Assembly (NCBI GenBank): GCA_028583605.1
Contig: CM053327.1
Span: 5,393,316-5,457,315, forward strand
DNA: 64,000 nt
Direction of reading: 5' to 3'
From: Dastarcus helophoroides
Lineage: Eukaryota; Arthropoda; Insecta; Coleoptera; Bothrideridae
How positions within the stretch are numbered: position 1 is the first letter of the stretch; every line of letters begins with the position of its first letter. Of this stretch, positions 36,263 through 47,930 are shown in pieces. The notes under the pieces were generated by a model. That model saw nothing but the letters and a program-made list of their open reading frames with translations. It ran no database searches and was not told the DNA's origin. Position numbers and translations under genes: made by a program.

Positions 36263-38339
36263 AATTCTCGAAAACGAAAGAGGTCATAAAGTTAGCAAAT
36301 AGCAAATATCTAAAACATAGACACTATCAAGAATTGCAGGGCAACAAACCAGAGAAATTCCAAAGGTTTTTTTTAATATTTACGCCAATTTAAAAGTTAA
36401 ACAATTACATATATACTACAAGATATTTTAATCAATTGACAAAAAGAATTTTAACATATAAAATTTGAAAGAAACACTATATATTTTTACAAATTACCAG
36501 TTGCATAGCATTAAACATAAAAATTTACTAAATAAAGGAATAATGTAATAAAAATTCTTCAAATTTTGCACGCTATATGATAAAATGAGAAGTCCAGATC
36601 GACTGATAAAGCTAATTATCAAAACCAAGCCGTAACTACTGAAGTCGAAAACGGGAGATTTGGATAGTAGATTTCTTTCATAGTATAGGTGTGCAATAAG
36701 AAGCGATTTTAAAAATCCCTTCTTTGAGGGGGTAAAAGATAGTGAAATAGAGGTTGGGAATTAGTATAAAAAAATGATGGTTTAATCACGTAACATTTCG
36801 TGAGAAGATTTTTCGAAAGAATTAATTAAACGTGTATTTAGATAATTTCGACACCTCAATTCTCAAGGAAAGAGAATAAAAAGGTGCATCAGAGTTAGTA
36901 TAAAAAACTCAAAATTATAAATGAAAATAAAACTCTAGTTTTATCAAATAATTAAACACGTATTTGGCCGATTGTAGCAATATAACGCCTAAGAGGGAAG
37001 GGAAACTTCGAAGTTTGTATGCAAAACTCTGCATGTACCTGTAAATTTTATTATTTTTGTTTGCCATAACTTCATGTACTCCAAAATGCAGTTATTAATT
37101 GGCCAGTTGGTTGAGGTAATCCCAGTAGATTGCCTCGGATTACCGGCTGATTCTCATCAGCTAGGTGGAGAGAGTTCCCCTTCTCTAATAATGAAGGTAA
37201 TTTGTGATTCGTAAACGACAAATTACATGGGGTTCCCCCGGCAAGCCACTTAGTTTAAGATTAGTCGTTGTAATTAACTAGAGCAAAATTCATATTTGTT
37301 ATTTTTCTATCTTGCCAAAACGCTATCATTATTTAAAGAACGTTATCCATGAATCTAGTCAGAATAAATTTCACTCTATCAGTGCGGGTAACATTTTTCA
37401 TCATCGTTTATGTAATACTTATACCTCTAAAATATATATCACTCATCTCTGAGGACTCACGTTTTTCGTATTATATGTTATTCCAAATCCCTTTCAGTGT
37501 TCCCCATATTTCATCCTACCACATACATTAAAAAACCCATCACGGGGAACTCTAAAATACTCGGGATAACTGGATTATCTTTCCGCTTAAAGAACGTCTG
37601 CAATTTTGCGAATATAAGAGCTTGAAGTTATACACCATTTGTGATGTGGTGTATGGTACAATAGCTTTCGCTCTTTGAATAAGGCAAAAGAGTGATCATA
37701 AAGGAGATGGCTGCTGAGTTTCTCTATTCGAATGCACGAGACGGTAATGCCGTTGATCGAGGAAAAACTAAAATCGAAGTATATTTTATATGTGCAACAA
37801 AAGAAAGTTTCATGATGTTTGTCTGAGGGATTTCGAGAAAACTTCCTTCCGGAATTGCAATACATTGAAAAGTGTATACATTTTATAGACTGAAACGGAC
37901 ATACTTAAAATTGGTAATATTATTTAGGTGACCCATATGTGTCGAAATTGATCAGGGCAGTTTCCTAATTGTTTAGCCACCTGAGTACTAATTTTTATTT
38001 TCTACCTGCTCTAAATTATTTCTTTCTGATAAAGCATGAAGGCAGGGCCGTAGCCAGAAATTTTTTGCGGGAGAAGCTCAGATCTCAAAGTACAATACCC
38101 AATCTGTACCTGGTTACTATCCATAAATCATATAGAGCCAGGTCCAAAAGTAACGTATAAATTCATTACCTGCGTTACCTGCGTGACGTTTTAATTAAAT
38201 TTAGATTTCACGTAGCCCTATTTCAAAAAATGTTTCAGAATATTTTCAATATTCATTAATAAAAATTTAAATATTTTCAAACTGGGTGGCAGAAATGTTA
38301 AATAAAAGTAATAAGCAAAATAATTTTCGTGGAGGAAAT
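36263..38339. other. Intergenic DNA, nothing firmly identified
   Basis: Ordinary AT-rich sequence. Around 37096-37280 a more balanced patch (GGCCAGTTGGTTGAGG ... GGTTCCCCCGGCAAG) may be an old SINE or MITE. At about 38043 GGGCCGTAGCCAGAAATTTT resembles an edge common in insect repeats. Neither is firm. Open frames at 37349-37531, 37587-37865 and 37969-38160 have no recognisable domain. Confidence 0.35.
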
Positions 38340-38640
38340 TAATTTTTATAAGTTTTTAATGTATTTGAAATGCATACATACAATTACATGTATCTTAAAT
38401 ATCTATCAAATTTGACTTTTCTAATTGATTTTTTTTATACGCAGGTGACAAAATATTCAACAATAAGAAATAAGTAAAAAGGATTTGTTTTTTACATATC
38501 AGGAAAAATTAATACTTTTTAATAAAAAATATAGAAATTCAGAAATTTTCATATTATTTCATAGAGAATTAAAACCCTTTTAAATGAGCTATCACACGCA
38601 CCCCTGTTCTATTTATAGTTATTATTGTAATGAGATTGTT
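38340..38640 (+). repeat. Interspersed repeat family R, copy 2
   Basis: AATGAGCTATCACACGCAC (38582-38600) is identical to a word in copy 1 (about 28001-28019), with loosely similar AT-rich DNA before it. More diverged than the other copies; limits approximate. Confidence 0.4.
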
Positions 38641-38763
38641 TAAATTGCTAATAATCGAGTTGCATTCAAAGCTTTATCGTATCATTGACAACGATGACAT
38701 AAAAAAATGAACAAACTTTTAAAATGAAATTTGTATTTGGGGTATTATGATAGGTAACTAACA

Positions 38764-39100
38764 TATAATCACAAGATCAAACGAACTTACCTGTGAAGTT
38801 CGATCTTGATTATATGAGGTCTCGTCGAAGTAAATAGGATAAATTGTAGTACCTTCATTCTAGGCGATACGATCACATATTTCAAAGAAATAAACAAATC
38901 ATAAATCTCGTTATGCCCTCACAGTTCCCGCTGCGTATGCACCTCGGCTCCCCATATACTTCAGTCTTATTTCAGAGATTATACATTTTTTGCAACTAAA
39001 TACGGGTTTGGGAATTGGGAGGGACCCTATTTACTTCGACGAGACCTCATATAATCAAGATCGAACTTCACAGGTAAGTTCGTTTGATCTTGTGATTATA
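38764..39100. repeat. Small foldback element with 75-bp perfect inverted repeats
   Basis: Positions 38764-38838 and 39026-39100 are exact reverse complements over 75 bases. Each arm itself contains a hairpin (CAAGATCAAACGAACTT facing AAGTTCGATCTTG). The 187-bp middle holds a segment (38839-38967) that is the inverted copy of the right end of the next element (44155-44275). Perfect identity of the arms implies a recent event or gene conversion. Confidence 0.85.
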
Positions 39101-39565
39101 TTCGGTCTCGTCTCGTAAATAGGATAAATTGTAGATATTTAGAGTATGTTGCAAAAAATAAACCGTAACAAATCATTTAATTGAAAAGAGTATATTAATT
39201 AAGCGGAATAAATAAACTGCTTATATTACATCTGAATAATTGGGTTCTATCTAGATATTATGTCAGTGGCCCCAAAAATATTAGGGTTTAAGTTGAAGAA
39301 AAAAGGTAGTCGTAAGAGGGGTTGCCTACGATTTCTCGAGAGGTTTGGATTCTGAATTGAAACCCCAGTCTGATCTTCCAATAAAATGTTATATTAATAT
39401 CTATAGCAAAGGATCTCGAAGTATTGGACTGTGACTGTTGCCAGCAGAGTAGTTAACTTTGAGATAATGCCAAGGTTTTTTTTTTTTTTGTATCTTCAAA
39501 CCTGTCGAGAAATGTTAAGACTACCGAAGTATTTAAAAGACTAAGGTATTTGAGTGTACCGGGTC

Positions 39566-40060
39566 TCAGCATATCAACCTCTTCGAAAAATGTTGGAATC
39601 TGAAGTTCTGGCATAGATTTGGACCGGCCTTCTGGGCTAATAATGAACCAAAAAGATTTAAGAGAGCTAAATTCAGATTTAAAAGCATTTCTTGAGAACG
39701 TTGTTTTGTAGAAATGTTTTCTTGATAAAAGACTGTTCTCGAGGAAAGCTGGAGTGTTAATGGTTGAGGAGTGCTGCCCAAGGAAAGTAAATCTACGACC
39801 TCTGTGTCCTGAGCTTCGCCACTTATAATTCCTTTGAAGAGGCAGAGAATGATTAAAGAAAGGGAAAAGCGAAAAGGTGTAAAATAGACTAACTGATGAT
39901 CAGCGCGTCTATAGAACTGGCTTCCTGGGTCACTGATCCTGAAAAAGTAAACCTTACTTTCCGTATTTATGCGGCTAGTAAATAAATTAATGACCAAGGA
40001 GCCTAATTTTCGAGTCAAGAGTCGAAATGTTGTATTTTGCAGTGACCGTCCTGTATCCAC
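39566..40060 (-). CDS. Unrecognised open frame of 164 residues inside the 5.2-kb element
   Basis: This is the second-longest open frame in the window after the receptor apart from the minisatellite frame, and its residue mix is ordinary rather than the K/F/N bias of the low-complexity blocks. It has one hydrophobic segment (FRFSLSLIILCLFKGIIS, about residues 82-99) and no motif I know. It could be a decayed element protein or a chance frame. Coding status is unproven. Confidence 0.2.
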   Translation of the reverse strand: MDTGRSLQNTTFRLLTRKLGSLVINLFTSRINTESKVYFFRISDPGSQFYRRADHQLVYFTPFRFSLSLIILCLFKGIISGEAQDTEVVDLLSLGSTPQPLTLQLSSRTVFYQENISTKQRSQEMLLNLNLALLNLFGSLLAQKAGPNLCQNFRFQHFSKRLIC

Positions 40061-40205
40061 TTATAACCCTTTTTAAGTTTTATCTGCCTCGACATTTTCG
40101 GTTGACTTCACTAATGACGATACTTTGAAACTCGCACCCTTGTTAAATTGATTGAGTGAAAATGTTTAATTGTGTACACTATCCATGTCATTCACCATTC
40201 ACGCA

Positions 40206-40472
40206 TCATATTGCGGTAGTCCTATAAATCCTACAGAGAACTGAACAGTTTTTTAATTGTTTGGTATACCATTTCTGTCCCAAAAATTGAGTTAGAAGTT
40301 CTAAATAATTGATGGGATGGGTCTTGCCTTTCTCGGACCAAAAACCGAGGGAACATCCGGCGAAATATTTCCATAACGAATGCGTCTTTCTGTAGAGAGT
40401 GTTATCATATTTCAAGTTTTCTAGCTGCCAGTAAATGCTAGAAATCGAGCCGATTGCCGGGAGCGTTGTCAT
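40206..40472 (-). CDS. Unrecognised open frame of 88 residues inside the 5.2-kb element
   Basis: Residues such as SIYWQLENLKYDNTLYRK and HSLWKYFAGCSLGFWSEKG look protein-like, with W, Y, C and G well spread. The frame lies on the same strand as the 164-residue frame, but upstream of it and separated by about 150 bp with stops. It may be part of a broken element gene. No domain was recognised. Confidence 0.22.
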   Translation of the reverse strand: MTTLPAIGSISSIYWQLENLKYDNTLYRKTHSLWKYFAGCSLGFWSEKGKTHPINYLELLTQFLGQKWYTKQLKNCSVLCRIYRTTAI

Positions 40473-42014
40473 TTTCCTGACTCCTGTTGAGCGTTAAAAA
40501 ATTTATGTGTTCGACAAGTTTGATGTACCAGAAAAACCATAGTTTAAAGCTGGGCAAACCGACACCAAGTTTTCCCTTAATGTGGGGAAACATTCTGCGT
40601 TGTCATAATTGTTTTGTTTGTTTTAGGGTGAGATGGAACATCCACTTTTTTTTTAATTGAATTGAGATACTAAAGAGTTAAAAAACACACCTAAATAGAC
40701 TCATGTATTAACTGGGAGCAAACAGCTGTTGCTATAGCTATAATTGAAAGTAAATTGAGATACTTAGGTCTGAAGAATTGCGATAATTGATAATGAGACC
40801 CCAATGATCACAATTAGTTTATTGTTTGAAAAATATCGGAGACAGTACCTTTATAAGAAGTACCCATGAAGATAATCATTCAAAAAGACTAAGGGCATCA
40901 GCCTTTCTTATTTTTTGAATGCATCTATTAGTAGGGCAAAATTTATACCAAAACAAACACAAGTATATTCGTTCATTTTGCCACTGAATGAAAATCAATC
41001 TGAATCATTGAGGCCAGGAAATGGGTGTTTTCCAAGTCAAGTTGTGTCAAAATAATTGAACTAAATTGAGCTAGTAGCGACCCTACAATCTTCCATTTCA
41101 TAATGGCTTTTCAAACTTAGTAGGAAACGAAAGAATATAAGATTTGAATAAGAATTATACGTTCGAGGCTTCAGAAAATAGCCTCAGATTTTAAAATGTC
41201 ATCGATAGATATAGAAAGAAATGCGTTTCATTTCTTCCAGTCATCAGTGGGGTTAGTCCACTAGAAATCAAAGAATCAAAGGCGAATCAGGCTTTAACGC
41301 CTCTTAGCCACAATAAAGTAAGACTATTGGTGATCAGAAATTTCCATTTCTTATAAAAATGTCTTAAACGTCCAGCTATTTTCCATATTTTTCTTCACTC
41401 TAGACTTCTATCGGCGTTGTATATATAACGCATTCTCTTGAAGTTTAAACAGCTTTAAAAACTTTATTTTGCCGGGGGTTTGACTATTGTTCAGGCATAC
41501 GAAATCCTTCGTCGAAGAACTTTCAGTAGGTCCATAAGGATGCGAATACTATCGCTCTACTATCGCTCCTCTCCCCGCCCCTCTTTGTCGAACAACGCTT
41601 AAAGTGCTTTATTGATAGTAGAAAAGTAGGCACCAAGTGGAATCTGTCTATTGCATAGGGGCTCGTCCCTCTTGGAGGCGAAGAAAGGAATGGCTTGTTC
41701 TAAACCAGGATATAGGTTTGGAGCTCCAATATTGCCACTCTTGTCTAGGTCTAATTATTTTCATATTATACCCATTCTTTCCTTGCAAACTAATTGAGCT
41801 TTAACAAGATGGAGCAATCTAACGGAAAGTTTTGGATGTATGAGGGGCGTGAAATATAAAACACATCAACCGAATTTTCCAAATGTATAAAAGGGGCAGA
41901 CCTCCACATGTCGAATATCAGGCGAGGTTCCCCCTTCTCCGGACATGTTCCTAAATATTTTGACATAAGTCAAAAGATCAACGGAGGAAGATTTTACATC
42001 GGCTATTAGCTATT

Positions 42015-43500
42015 AGTGGAATCAAACAAACTGTACGCTTTATAGCGTAGGTACCGTGATACAATGGAGGCAGTTGCAGTAGGCAACCGCATGTAGACAT
42101 AGGGTTATCCAAAAAACTACTCTTTGTGAATATCAACGTTCAACAAGCGCTGTAGTCAAAGGCAGATTGCCATTGCAGATTTCGCGGTGGAGATCGCATA
42201 GATACTGTAATCAGCAAAAAACAGCGTACGTTTTACAGTGTATGTTTTGCAGCCAGTATTGTGATGTAGTGGTGGCAGTTGCAACAGAACATGTAAAAAT
42301 GCGGCCATTCCAAACGGTGCTTTGTCAATGTCAAGTTTCACCAAGCATATGTTGTCTAGGCAAGAAACCATTTCGTAAGGTAACCAATACTGTAATCAAA
42401 AAACAGTAAGGTAAGCAGTGCAAATAGTGCGATTTAATGGTAACGATTGAATCAGGACAGGAAGAGATGATATCATTAAAGAACTGCAACTTTTGAAGGT
42501 TAAACAAGCCCATGTAGTCAAGGCCAGAATACCATTCAACATTTCGTAAGTCAACCATTACTGGAATCAAAAACCAGTTAGGCATACAGCGCAAGTGCTG
42601 CAACTTAATGGTGGTAATTGCAGCAGGACATCTAGAGATGCGGTCCTCTAAAAACTGCAGCTGGTGACTAACATGGTTCAATAAGCACATGTGGTCAAGG
42701 CCAGTATACCATTGAAAAGTTCGTAAATCAACCATTACTGTAATCAAAAAACAGTAAGGCAAGCAGCGCAAGTGCGGCAGCTCAATGGTGGTAAATGCAG
42801 CAGTACATCTAGAAATACTATAGTCACATATAATCAAGGTCGTAGACCAGAAAAAAACGTGTAAGTCAACCAGTACTGTAATCAAAAAACAGTAAGGTAA
42901 GCAGCGCAAGTGCGGCAACTCAATGGTGGTAAATGCAGCAGTACATCTAGAAATACTATAGTCACATATAATCAAGGCCGGTAGACCAGAAAAAAAAAAA
43001 GTGTAAGTCAACCAGAACTGTAATCAAAAAACAGTAAGGTAAGCAGCGCAAGTGCTGCGTTTCAATAGTGGCCATTGCAACGGGACATGTAGAGATCCGG
43101 TCATCCAAAAATTGCAGTGTGTGAATGTTAGGATTCAACAGGCACGTGTGGTCAAGGCCTATGTACCATTGGCATATTTGTGAGACAACCTTTACTGTAA
43201 TCAAAAAAGAGTAAGGTAAGCAGCGCAAGTACTGCGATTCAGTAGGAGGACATATAGTCGGACATGCGGTCCTCCAACGACTGCGGTTTGTGAACATTAA
43301 GGTTCGGCTAGCACAAGTAGGCCAACGCTGTATATCAATGAACATTTCGTGCTAGAAATCACAAAGAATTCAACAGTCAACTGTAATCAAAAACAGTACG
43401 TTTTGCACCTTAAAGGCTGCTACCCCATGGTAGTGGTAAGAACAACATGTGGTCATTCAAAACAAAGGTCGACAAACATTGTAGTCAAGCACCGACTATT
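42015..43500. repeat. Minisatellite of 138-186-bp units, eight to nine copies
   Basis: Each unit carries CTGTAATCAAAAAACAG (a 4-6-bp stem around an A-rich loop), then AAGCAGCGCAAGTGC, AATGGTGGTAA-TGCAGCA, GACAT-TAGA and a GGTCAAGGCC region. Hairpin sites lie at 42205, 42390, 42561, 42738, 42876, 43018, 43195 and 43381, giving steps of 185, 171, 177, 138, 142, 177 and 186 bp. The two shortest units share a deletion and are almost identical, so they are the newest duplicates. Long minus-strand frames across the array (42331-43011 and 42962-43345) are simply translated repeats (CLPYCFLITV recurring). Confidence 0.9.
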
Positions 43501-44314
43501 GCGGGCATAAATAAGATATGTTAGAACGTATAGAGTTTAAAAGAAGTTTAACAGATGTCTTGCCCGAGCGATCCAACGAGAGCTGCCTTCTGCCGTCCCC
43601 TTCATAAACGCTGACAGCTTTATTGCTGTGGATTTGCTTTCCTTGCTGTGTATGAAAGCAATATTGTATCACCTAACCACATCTCTTTATCAGAGACTTG
43701 AAAGAATTTGTAAAAAAGTCGAGAAATAAAGGCATGGATGTGTTGTTTTAAATCAATTTGGTGTAATTTACCCGAAATAGATCAGTAAAATCTAAAATAT
43801 AGAAGTCAAAAGTGAACAATTACGGGTAACCAAACAGTATGCTGTGCATAGAAGTAATACATATATGATGCTATGCAATGGTGGTAGGTGTAGCATGACA
43901 TCAAACCGGCTAAAGGAGGGAAAATACCTTCAAAATTATTTTCCATCGCGGAGCTGTGTAACTGAAAACGTCTTGTGGGCTTCCATCTTGCCCACTATTG
44001 CAATTATCGAAGCAATTTGATAACACTTTAATTGAAAGGGGATGGCGACCGACTCCGAGGGCTTTTAACAATTTTACGGGCATAACACGAAATCGCGAAC
44101 TACTTTCTTTCTTAGAAAGTTAACATGTCGCGTCCTAAACGCATCGCACAAAAACAAAGACTGAAGTATATGGGGAGCCGAGGTGCATACGCAGCGGGAA
44201 CTGTGAGGGCATAACGAGATTTATGATTTGTTTATTTCTTTGAAATATGTGATCGTATCGCCTAGAATGAAGGTACTACAATTTATCCTATTTACGAGAC
44301 GAGACCGAATATAA

Positions 44315-44640
44315 TTGTAGTTAACGTATTATGTGGTTCTAAGTTATTATGATGCTGCTAAATATTATGAGGTGAACAATTGCCAATAAAGATTTAATTT
44401 TAAGGACACCTAATTTTCAATGATACCGTAAAAAATTTTAAAAGGGTGGAGGGATGAATGGGAAGGTATCAAATTATGCTTAAAGAATGTCATTTTAGAA
44501 TTAAAAATTGACGTGTTTCAAGATTTTACTCTTAAACCCTACTTAAAGAAAAAGTGCATAATTTTTTCTGATGCGTTAAAAAACAAGTAACCTTTTTATT
44601 TCTTTCTTTTTGTTGGGTAAATTTCCACCTACGTGTAAGA
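44315..44640. other. Intergenic AT-rich DNA
   Basis: Ordinary sequence between the 5.2-kb element and the next repeat. Nothing was identified. Confidence 0.35.
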
Positions 44641-45010
44641 AATAAATTAAATAACTGTGAAACAAAATCAATTAGAAGGGTCAGAACCTAGAAATATTTG
44701 GTACATAAGCATAGTTTCTAAGATACATTTGATTGAGTACTAAAACATTTTAAAATTTAATTTTCTATTTAATTTATTATATTTATTTAATTTAAATTAC
44801 TATTACGTATAATTTAAAAAAACTTACCCTACTAGATAGGAAATTAAAAACCATTTAAAATAAGTTATTACACCTATCCTAGTTCAATTCAAAAATTTCA
44901 AAGGGGTAGCTGTCACTCCAAGGGGGCTGAAGGTGAAAGGATAAAATTAAGCTTTGAAGTGTCACTTTGGAATTTAAAATCGGCAGGATTTTATAACAAT
45001 TTATAACAAA
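44641..45010 (+). repeat. Interspersed repeat family R, copy 3
   Basis: Shares GCATAGTTT, GATACATTTGATTG, AAAAATTTCAAAGGGGTAG, CTGTCACTCCAAG and AAGTGTCACTTT in order with copy 1 at 27866-28140. Same orientation. Confidence 0.6.
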
Positions 45011-45130
45011 AACTACCCTCGATTAACACTGGAATTTTAAAAACCAAATCAAAGTGTTAGTTGAGACAAAAGATTCTAATTTTTTGCATCTAAATTGAAA
45101 CTTTTAACTTTGAGAACGAGAAAAAGAGAA

Positions 45131-45180
45131 TTAGAGAGAGAGAGAAGAGAGAGAGGAGAGAGAGAGGAGAGAGAGAGGGA

Positions 45181-45220
<40 letters not shown>

Positions 45221-45224
45221 GAGA

Positions 45225-45282
<58 letters not shown>

Positions 45283-45284
45283 CA
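45131..45284 (+). repeat. GA-rich microsatellite
   Basis: About 150 bp of (GA)n with GG and AA interruptions. The open frames on both strands here (E/R repeats on plus, S/L repeats on minus) are translations of the microsatellite, not genes. Confidence 0.95.
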
Positions 45285-46450
45285 TTGAAATTTTCAAAGA
45301 AATGTGGAATTCGTTAAAGAAATGAAATGTTTAAAAGAGTCCGAATTTTTAAAACAAAGTTCTATTCGGAAAAGGGAGACATTTTCAAAAAAAGTTTAAA
45401 TTTTGAGGAGACAAACTTTTTGAAAAAGTTTAGTTTTAACAAAGTTGAAAAGGTTTGCAAAGTTAAAATTAAAAAGAGAGTGATTCTTTGAAAAAATATT
45501 TGTATTTTTTAGAAAAAATTGCGAAAAATATTCAAACTCTTGTAGAAAAAGTCAAACATTTTTAATAAAAGTTAAAATTTTTAATAAATATGTGACATAA
45601 AAGAGTTCAAATATTTGAAATTTATCGACATTTTTAAAAAATCGTTTTATCTTAAAAAGTTCTATATTACAAAAAAGTCAAAATTTGAAGAGGCGAAAAG
45701 AAAAAATGTCCAAACCACAAAAAAAAATTGTAAATTTAAAAAATGATCAAGACTTTCAGGAAAACTTGGGCAATTCTAAAGAAAATATTCGAAATTTTTA
45801 AAAAAGTTATTGTTTTGAACAAAATTTAAGCCTTCAAAAAAATCAAAATTTTAAAAAAGCCGAATCTGTCAAAAAAATAAAAATTTTGAAAACTTTAAAT
45901 TTTTTAAAAAATGGGCATCAAATACATATTTCAAACAGATTAAAATTCTCAATAAAAAAATTTGAGAAATAGAGGAAATTTTGTAAATAAAATGGACATT
46001 TTCTAAAAAAGTCAAAATTTTAATAAAAGTTGAAATAGATATTGCTTTTAAAATTTCTAGAAAAAAGATAATTTTTAGAAAAGCCAAATTTTTTTACACA
46101 AAATTTCGAGAAAAATGTGAAATGTTATATATGATTAAAATCATATTAAAATGTACCAAAGCAGTCAAATTTTTTAAAGTCAAAATTTTTGAAAAGGCAA
46201 AAATTTTCAAAATTCTTAGAGCATTACAAATTTTTAAAAAGATTAAATTCTTTGACAAAAAAAAATCGGAATTTTAAAAAACCAAATAGGGTCGAAATTT
46301 TCAAAGGTAAAATTTAAAAAAAAGTTGCAATTTTCAAATATCAATTTTAAAAAAAAAAAGTAAAAATTGTGAGATTCCAAAAAAAAAATTAAAGAGAGAA
46401 GACGAGAAGTTGCAGTTTTGGAAAATTTTTATGTAAAAAAAAAATTGGGT
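45285..46450. repeat. Degenerate low-complexity A-rich DNA
   Basis: A-runs with AAAGTCAAAATTTT words on the plus strand. No gene is visible. Confidence 0.6.
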
Positions 46451-46689
46451 ACTTATGGGGACTGCCGACAGAAGTGAAAATTTAAAACTATGATGTAACA
46501 ATTTTCTAGATCCTTCAAAAAATATGTTTATTTACAGCCATAGATGTAATGTTTACATTTTAAATTAAAAAAAAATACTTTGAAAGAAACATATTTCATA
46601 CTGCCAGGCGGAAAATGACATATTCCCGGGTGGAAAGTAAGTACTTTTCTTCCGGGTAAATGTCACTTTCGGCCCAGGTAAATGTCAAC

Positions 46690-47017
46690 ATTCGACATAA
46701 AATGTCGGACAAAAATTTCTGCGAGTGTCTGATATATATCTCAGAATTTGTAGTCGTCTACTTTCTCTTGAGATATTTCATGCGATTTACTATTGTAAGT
46801 CACTTATAATATTGAGATACTATTCCATATAAGCAATTTATAAATTTAATTAGACAAATTTTAATTACTTGAAGTAGCAAAGACACTTTATCTCAGCTAA
46901 AGGTGACAGCAATTTTATTCAGTTGTATTTGTGTCATAGTGTAAACGGGCAAGGAAATTTAGTCTCAGATTCCTCAGATTTCTATCATGAAATAAATCTT
47001 TAATCTAAACGTACCCT
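46690..47017 (-). mobile_element. MITE family copy 2
   Basis: Inverted relative to the full copy at 62628-63049. Shared ordered words include TTGTAGTCGTCTACTTTCTC, GACAGCAATTTTATTCAGTT, AACGGGCAAGGAAATTTAG, CAGATTTCTATCATGAAATA and the edge TCTAAACGTACCCT followed by A. The opposite terminus is missing or too diverged. Confidence 0.75.
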
Positions 47018-47216
47018 AACGCTGCAAAAAATTAAATAAGGAAAATTAGGAAGCGTAAATTATGTTAATTTATTTTTCACACATATCTCATATTGTTATT
47101 CAGTAAATCTTCAAATAAATTGCAACCAATTATTTTCAATTCTTTTGGCTGTAACTTTAGTTCTATTAATTTCACAGTAAAAATAATAATATGGTTTGAT
47201 TCCGTATTAATTATAT

Positions 47217-47260
47217 CACCAATTGTACCACCAATGGTACCGCCAATGGTACCACCAATG
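47217..47260 (+). repeat. 12-bp tandem repeat
   Basis: About three and a half copies of CCACCAATGGTA with one C-to-G change. Confidence 0.85.
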
Positions 47261-47496
47261 AAGGTATGATGTAAAAACCACTTTATTTAACTTTATTGCG
47301 CGCTAGAGGAATGAAATACTCTTTTTTCACGTTTTTTGCTTTTTGTAGTATTAATGTGGTCCATTAGAATTAATTAGCAACAGTCATAGCCATTTAGGTT
47401 GCAAAACAAAATGGGACCAAAAAATGTTCAATCCTTCATAAAGCACTGATTTATTTTGTACTATGATAATTGTGCATTTTTGAAAAATGTTATAAT

Positions 47497-47930
47497 ATAC
47501 AAGGTGTTCCATTTAAAAATCAAAACTTGGTATTAGTTTTAGCGAAAGTGACAGCAGTAGGAATGCCACTTTCATGTAAAAATTTTGACAATTTGACATC
47601 AAGTGTAGTAAATTTATAAATTTCATCTTCATAAATAAAGATAAAATAGAGAGTGGACCATGATCATGTTATATCCGATGGAATTAAGAAGAAGTCATAA
47701 TCTTTGCTGTAAAACAAAACCAGATTTTGTTTAAAAACCTGGCACTATCTATTAACCAAAAAACCATTCAGCTATTCAGCTAAGTTGGCCAGGTAACAAA
47801 CCTGCACAAGAGACCCAAGTGCTTTGGTTCCTTTCTGCAAAACAAAAAGCTAATTATTTATTATTTTTATAGATGTAGATATAACAAGGCAGGATACTTG
47901 CCCCCTGGTTCAAGCAGTTAATCAAAAATT
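47497..47930. other. GGTGTTCC-edged repeat and unassigned DNA
   Basis: Starts with TACAAGGTGTTCCATTTAAA, the same edge as at 19221. The following DNA is ordinary AT-rich and contains no gene. Confidence 0.4.

Larger units (their letters stand above)
39096..44314. mobile_element. Unclassified 5.2-kb element with 39-bp perfect terminal inverted repeats
   Basis: Positions 39096-39134 and 44276-44314 are exact reverse complements, beginning TTATATTCGGTCTCGTCTCG. The right 160 bp also occur inverted in the adjoining foldback at 38812-38967. No transposase, integrase or polymerase could be recognised inside. The interior holds two modest unidentified minus-strand open frames near the left end and a minisatellite near the right end (42015-43500). 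The termini do not match any superfamily I can name, and no clean target duplication is visible because the left edge abuts the foldback. A non-autonomous DNA transposon is the simplest reading. Confidence 0.7.

Noticed and set aside
42331..43345. Long minus-strand frames of 226 and 127 residues with repeated CLPYCFLITV motifs, resembling a repeat protein
   Set aside because: They coincide exactly with the minisatellite. Without evidence of selection or transcription they are repeat translations; kept only as a finding about frame retention.
42015..43500. CRISPR-like array
   Set aside because: Units are 138-186 bp and homologous over their whole length, with no short repeat/unique spacer alternation, and the context is an animal genome.
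38764..44314. Integrated virus or Polinton/Maverick-type giant element
   Set aside because: Inverted termini are present, but there is no polymerase, integrase, packaging or capsid-like frame, and the length is too small for such elements.
45095..45325. E/R-repeat open frame on the plus strand and S/L-repeat frame on the minus strand
   Set aside because: Both are translations of a GA microsatellite.
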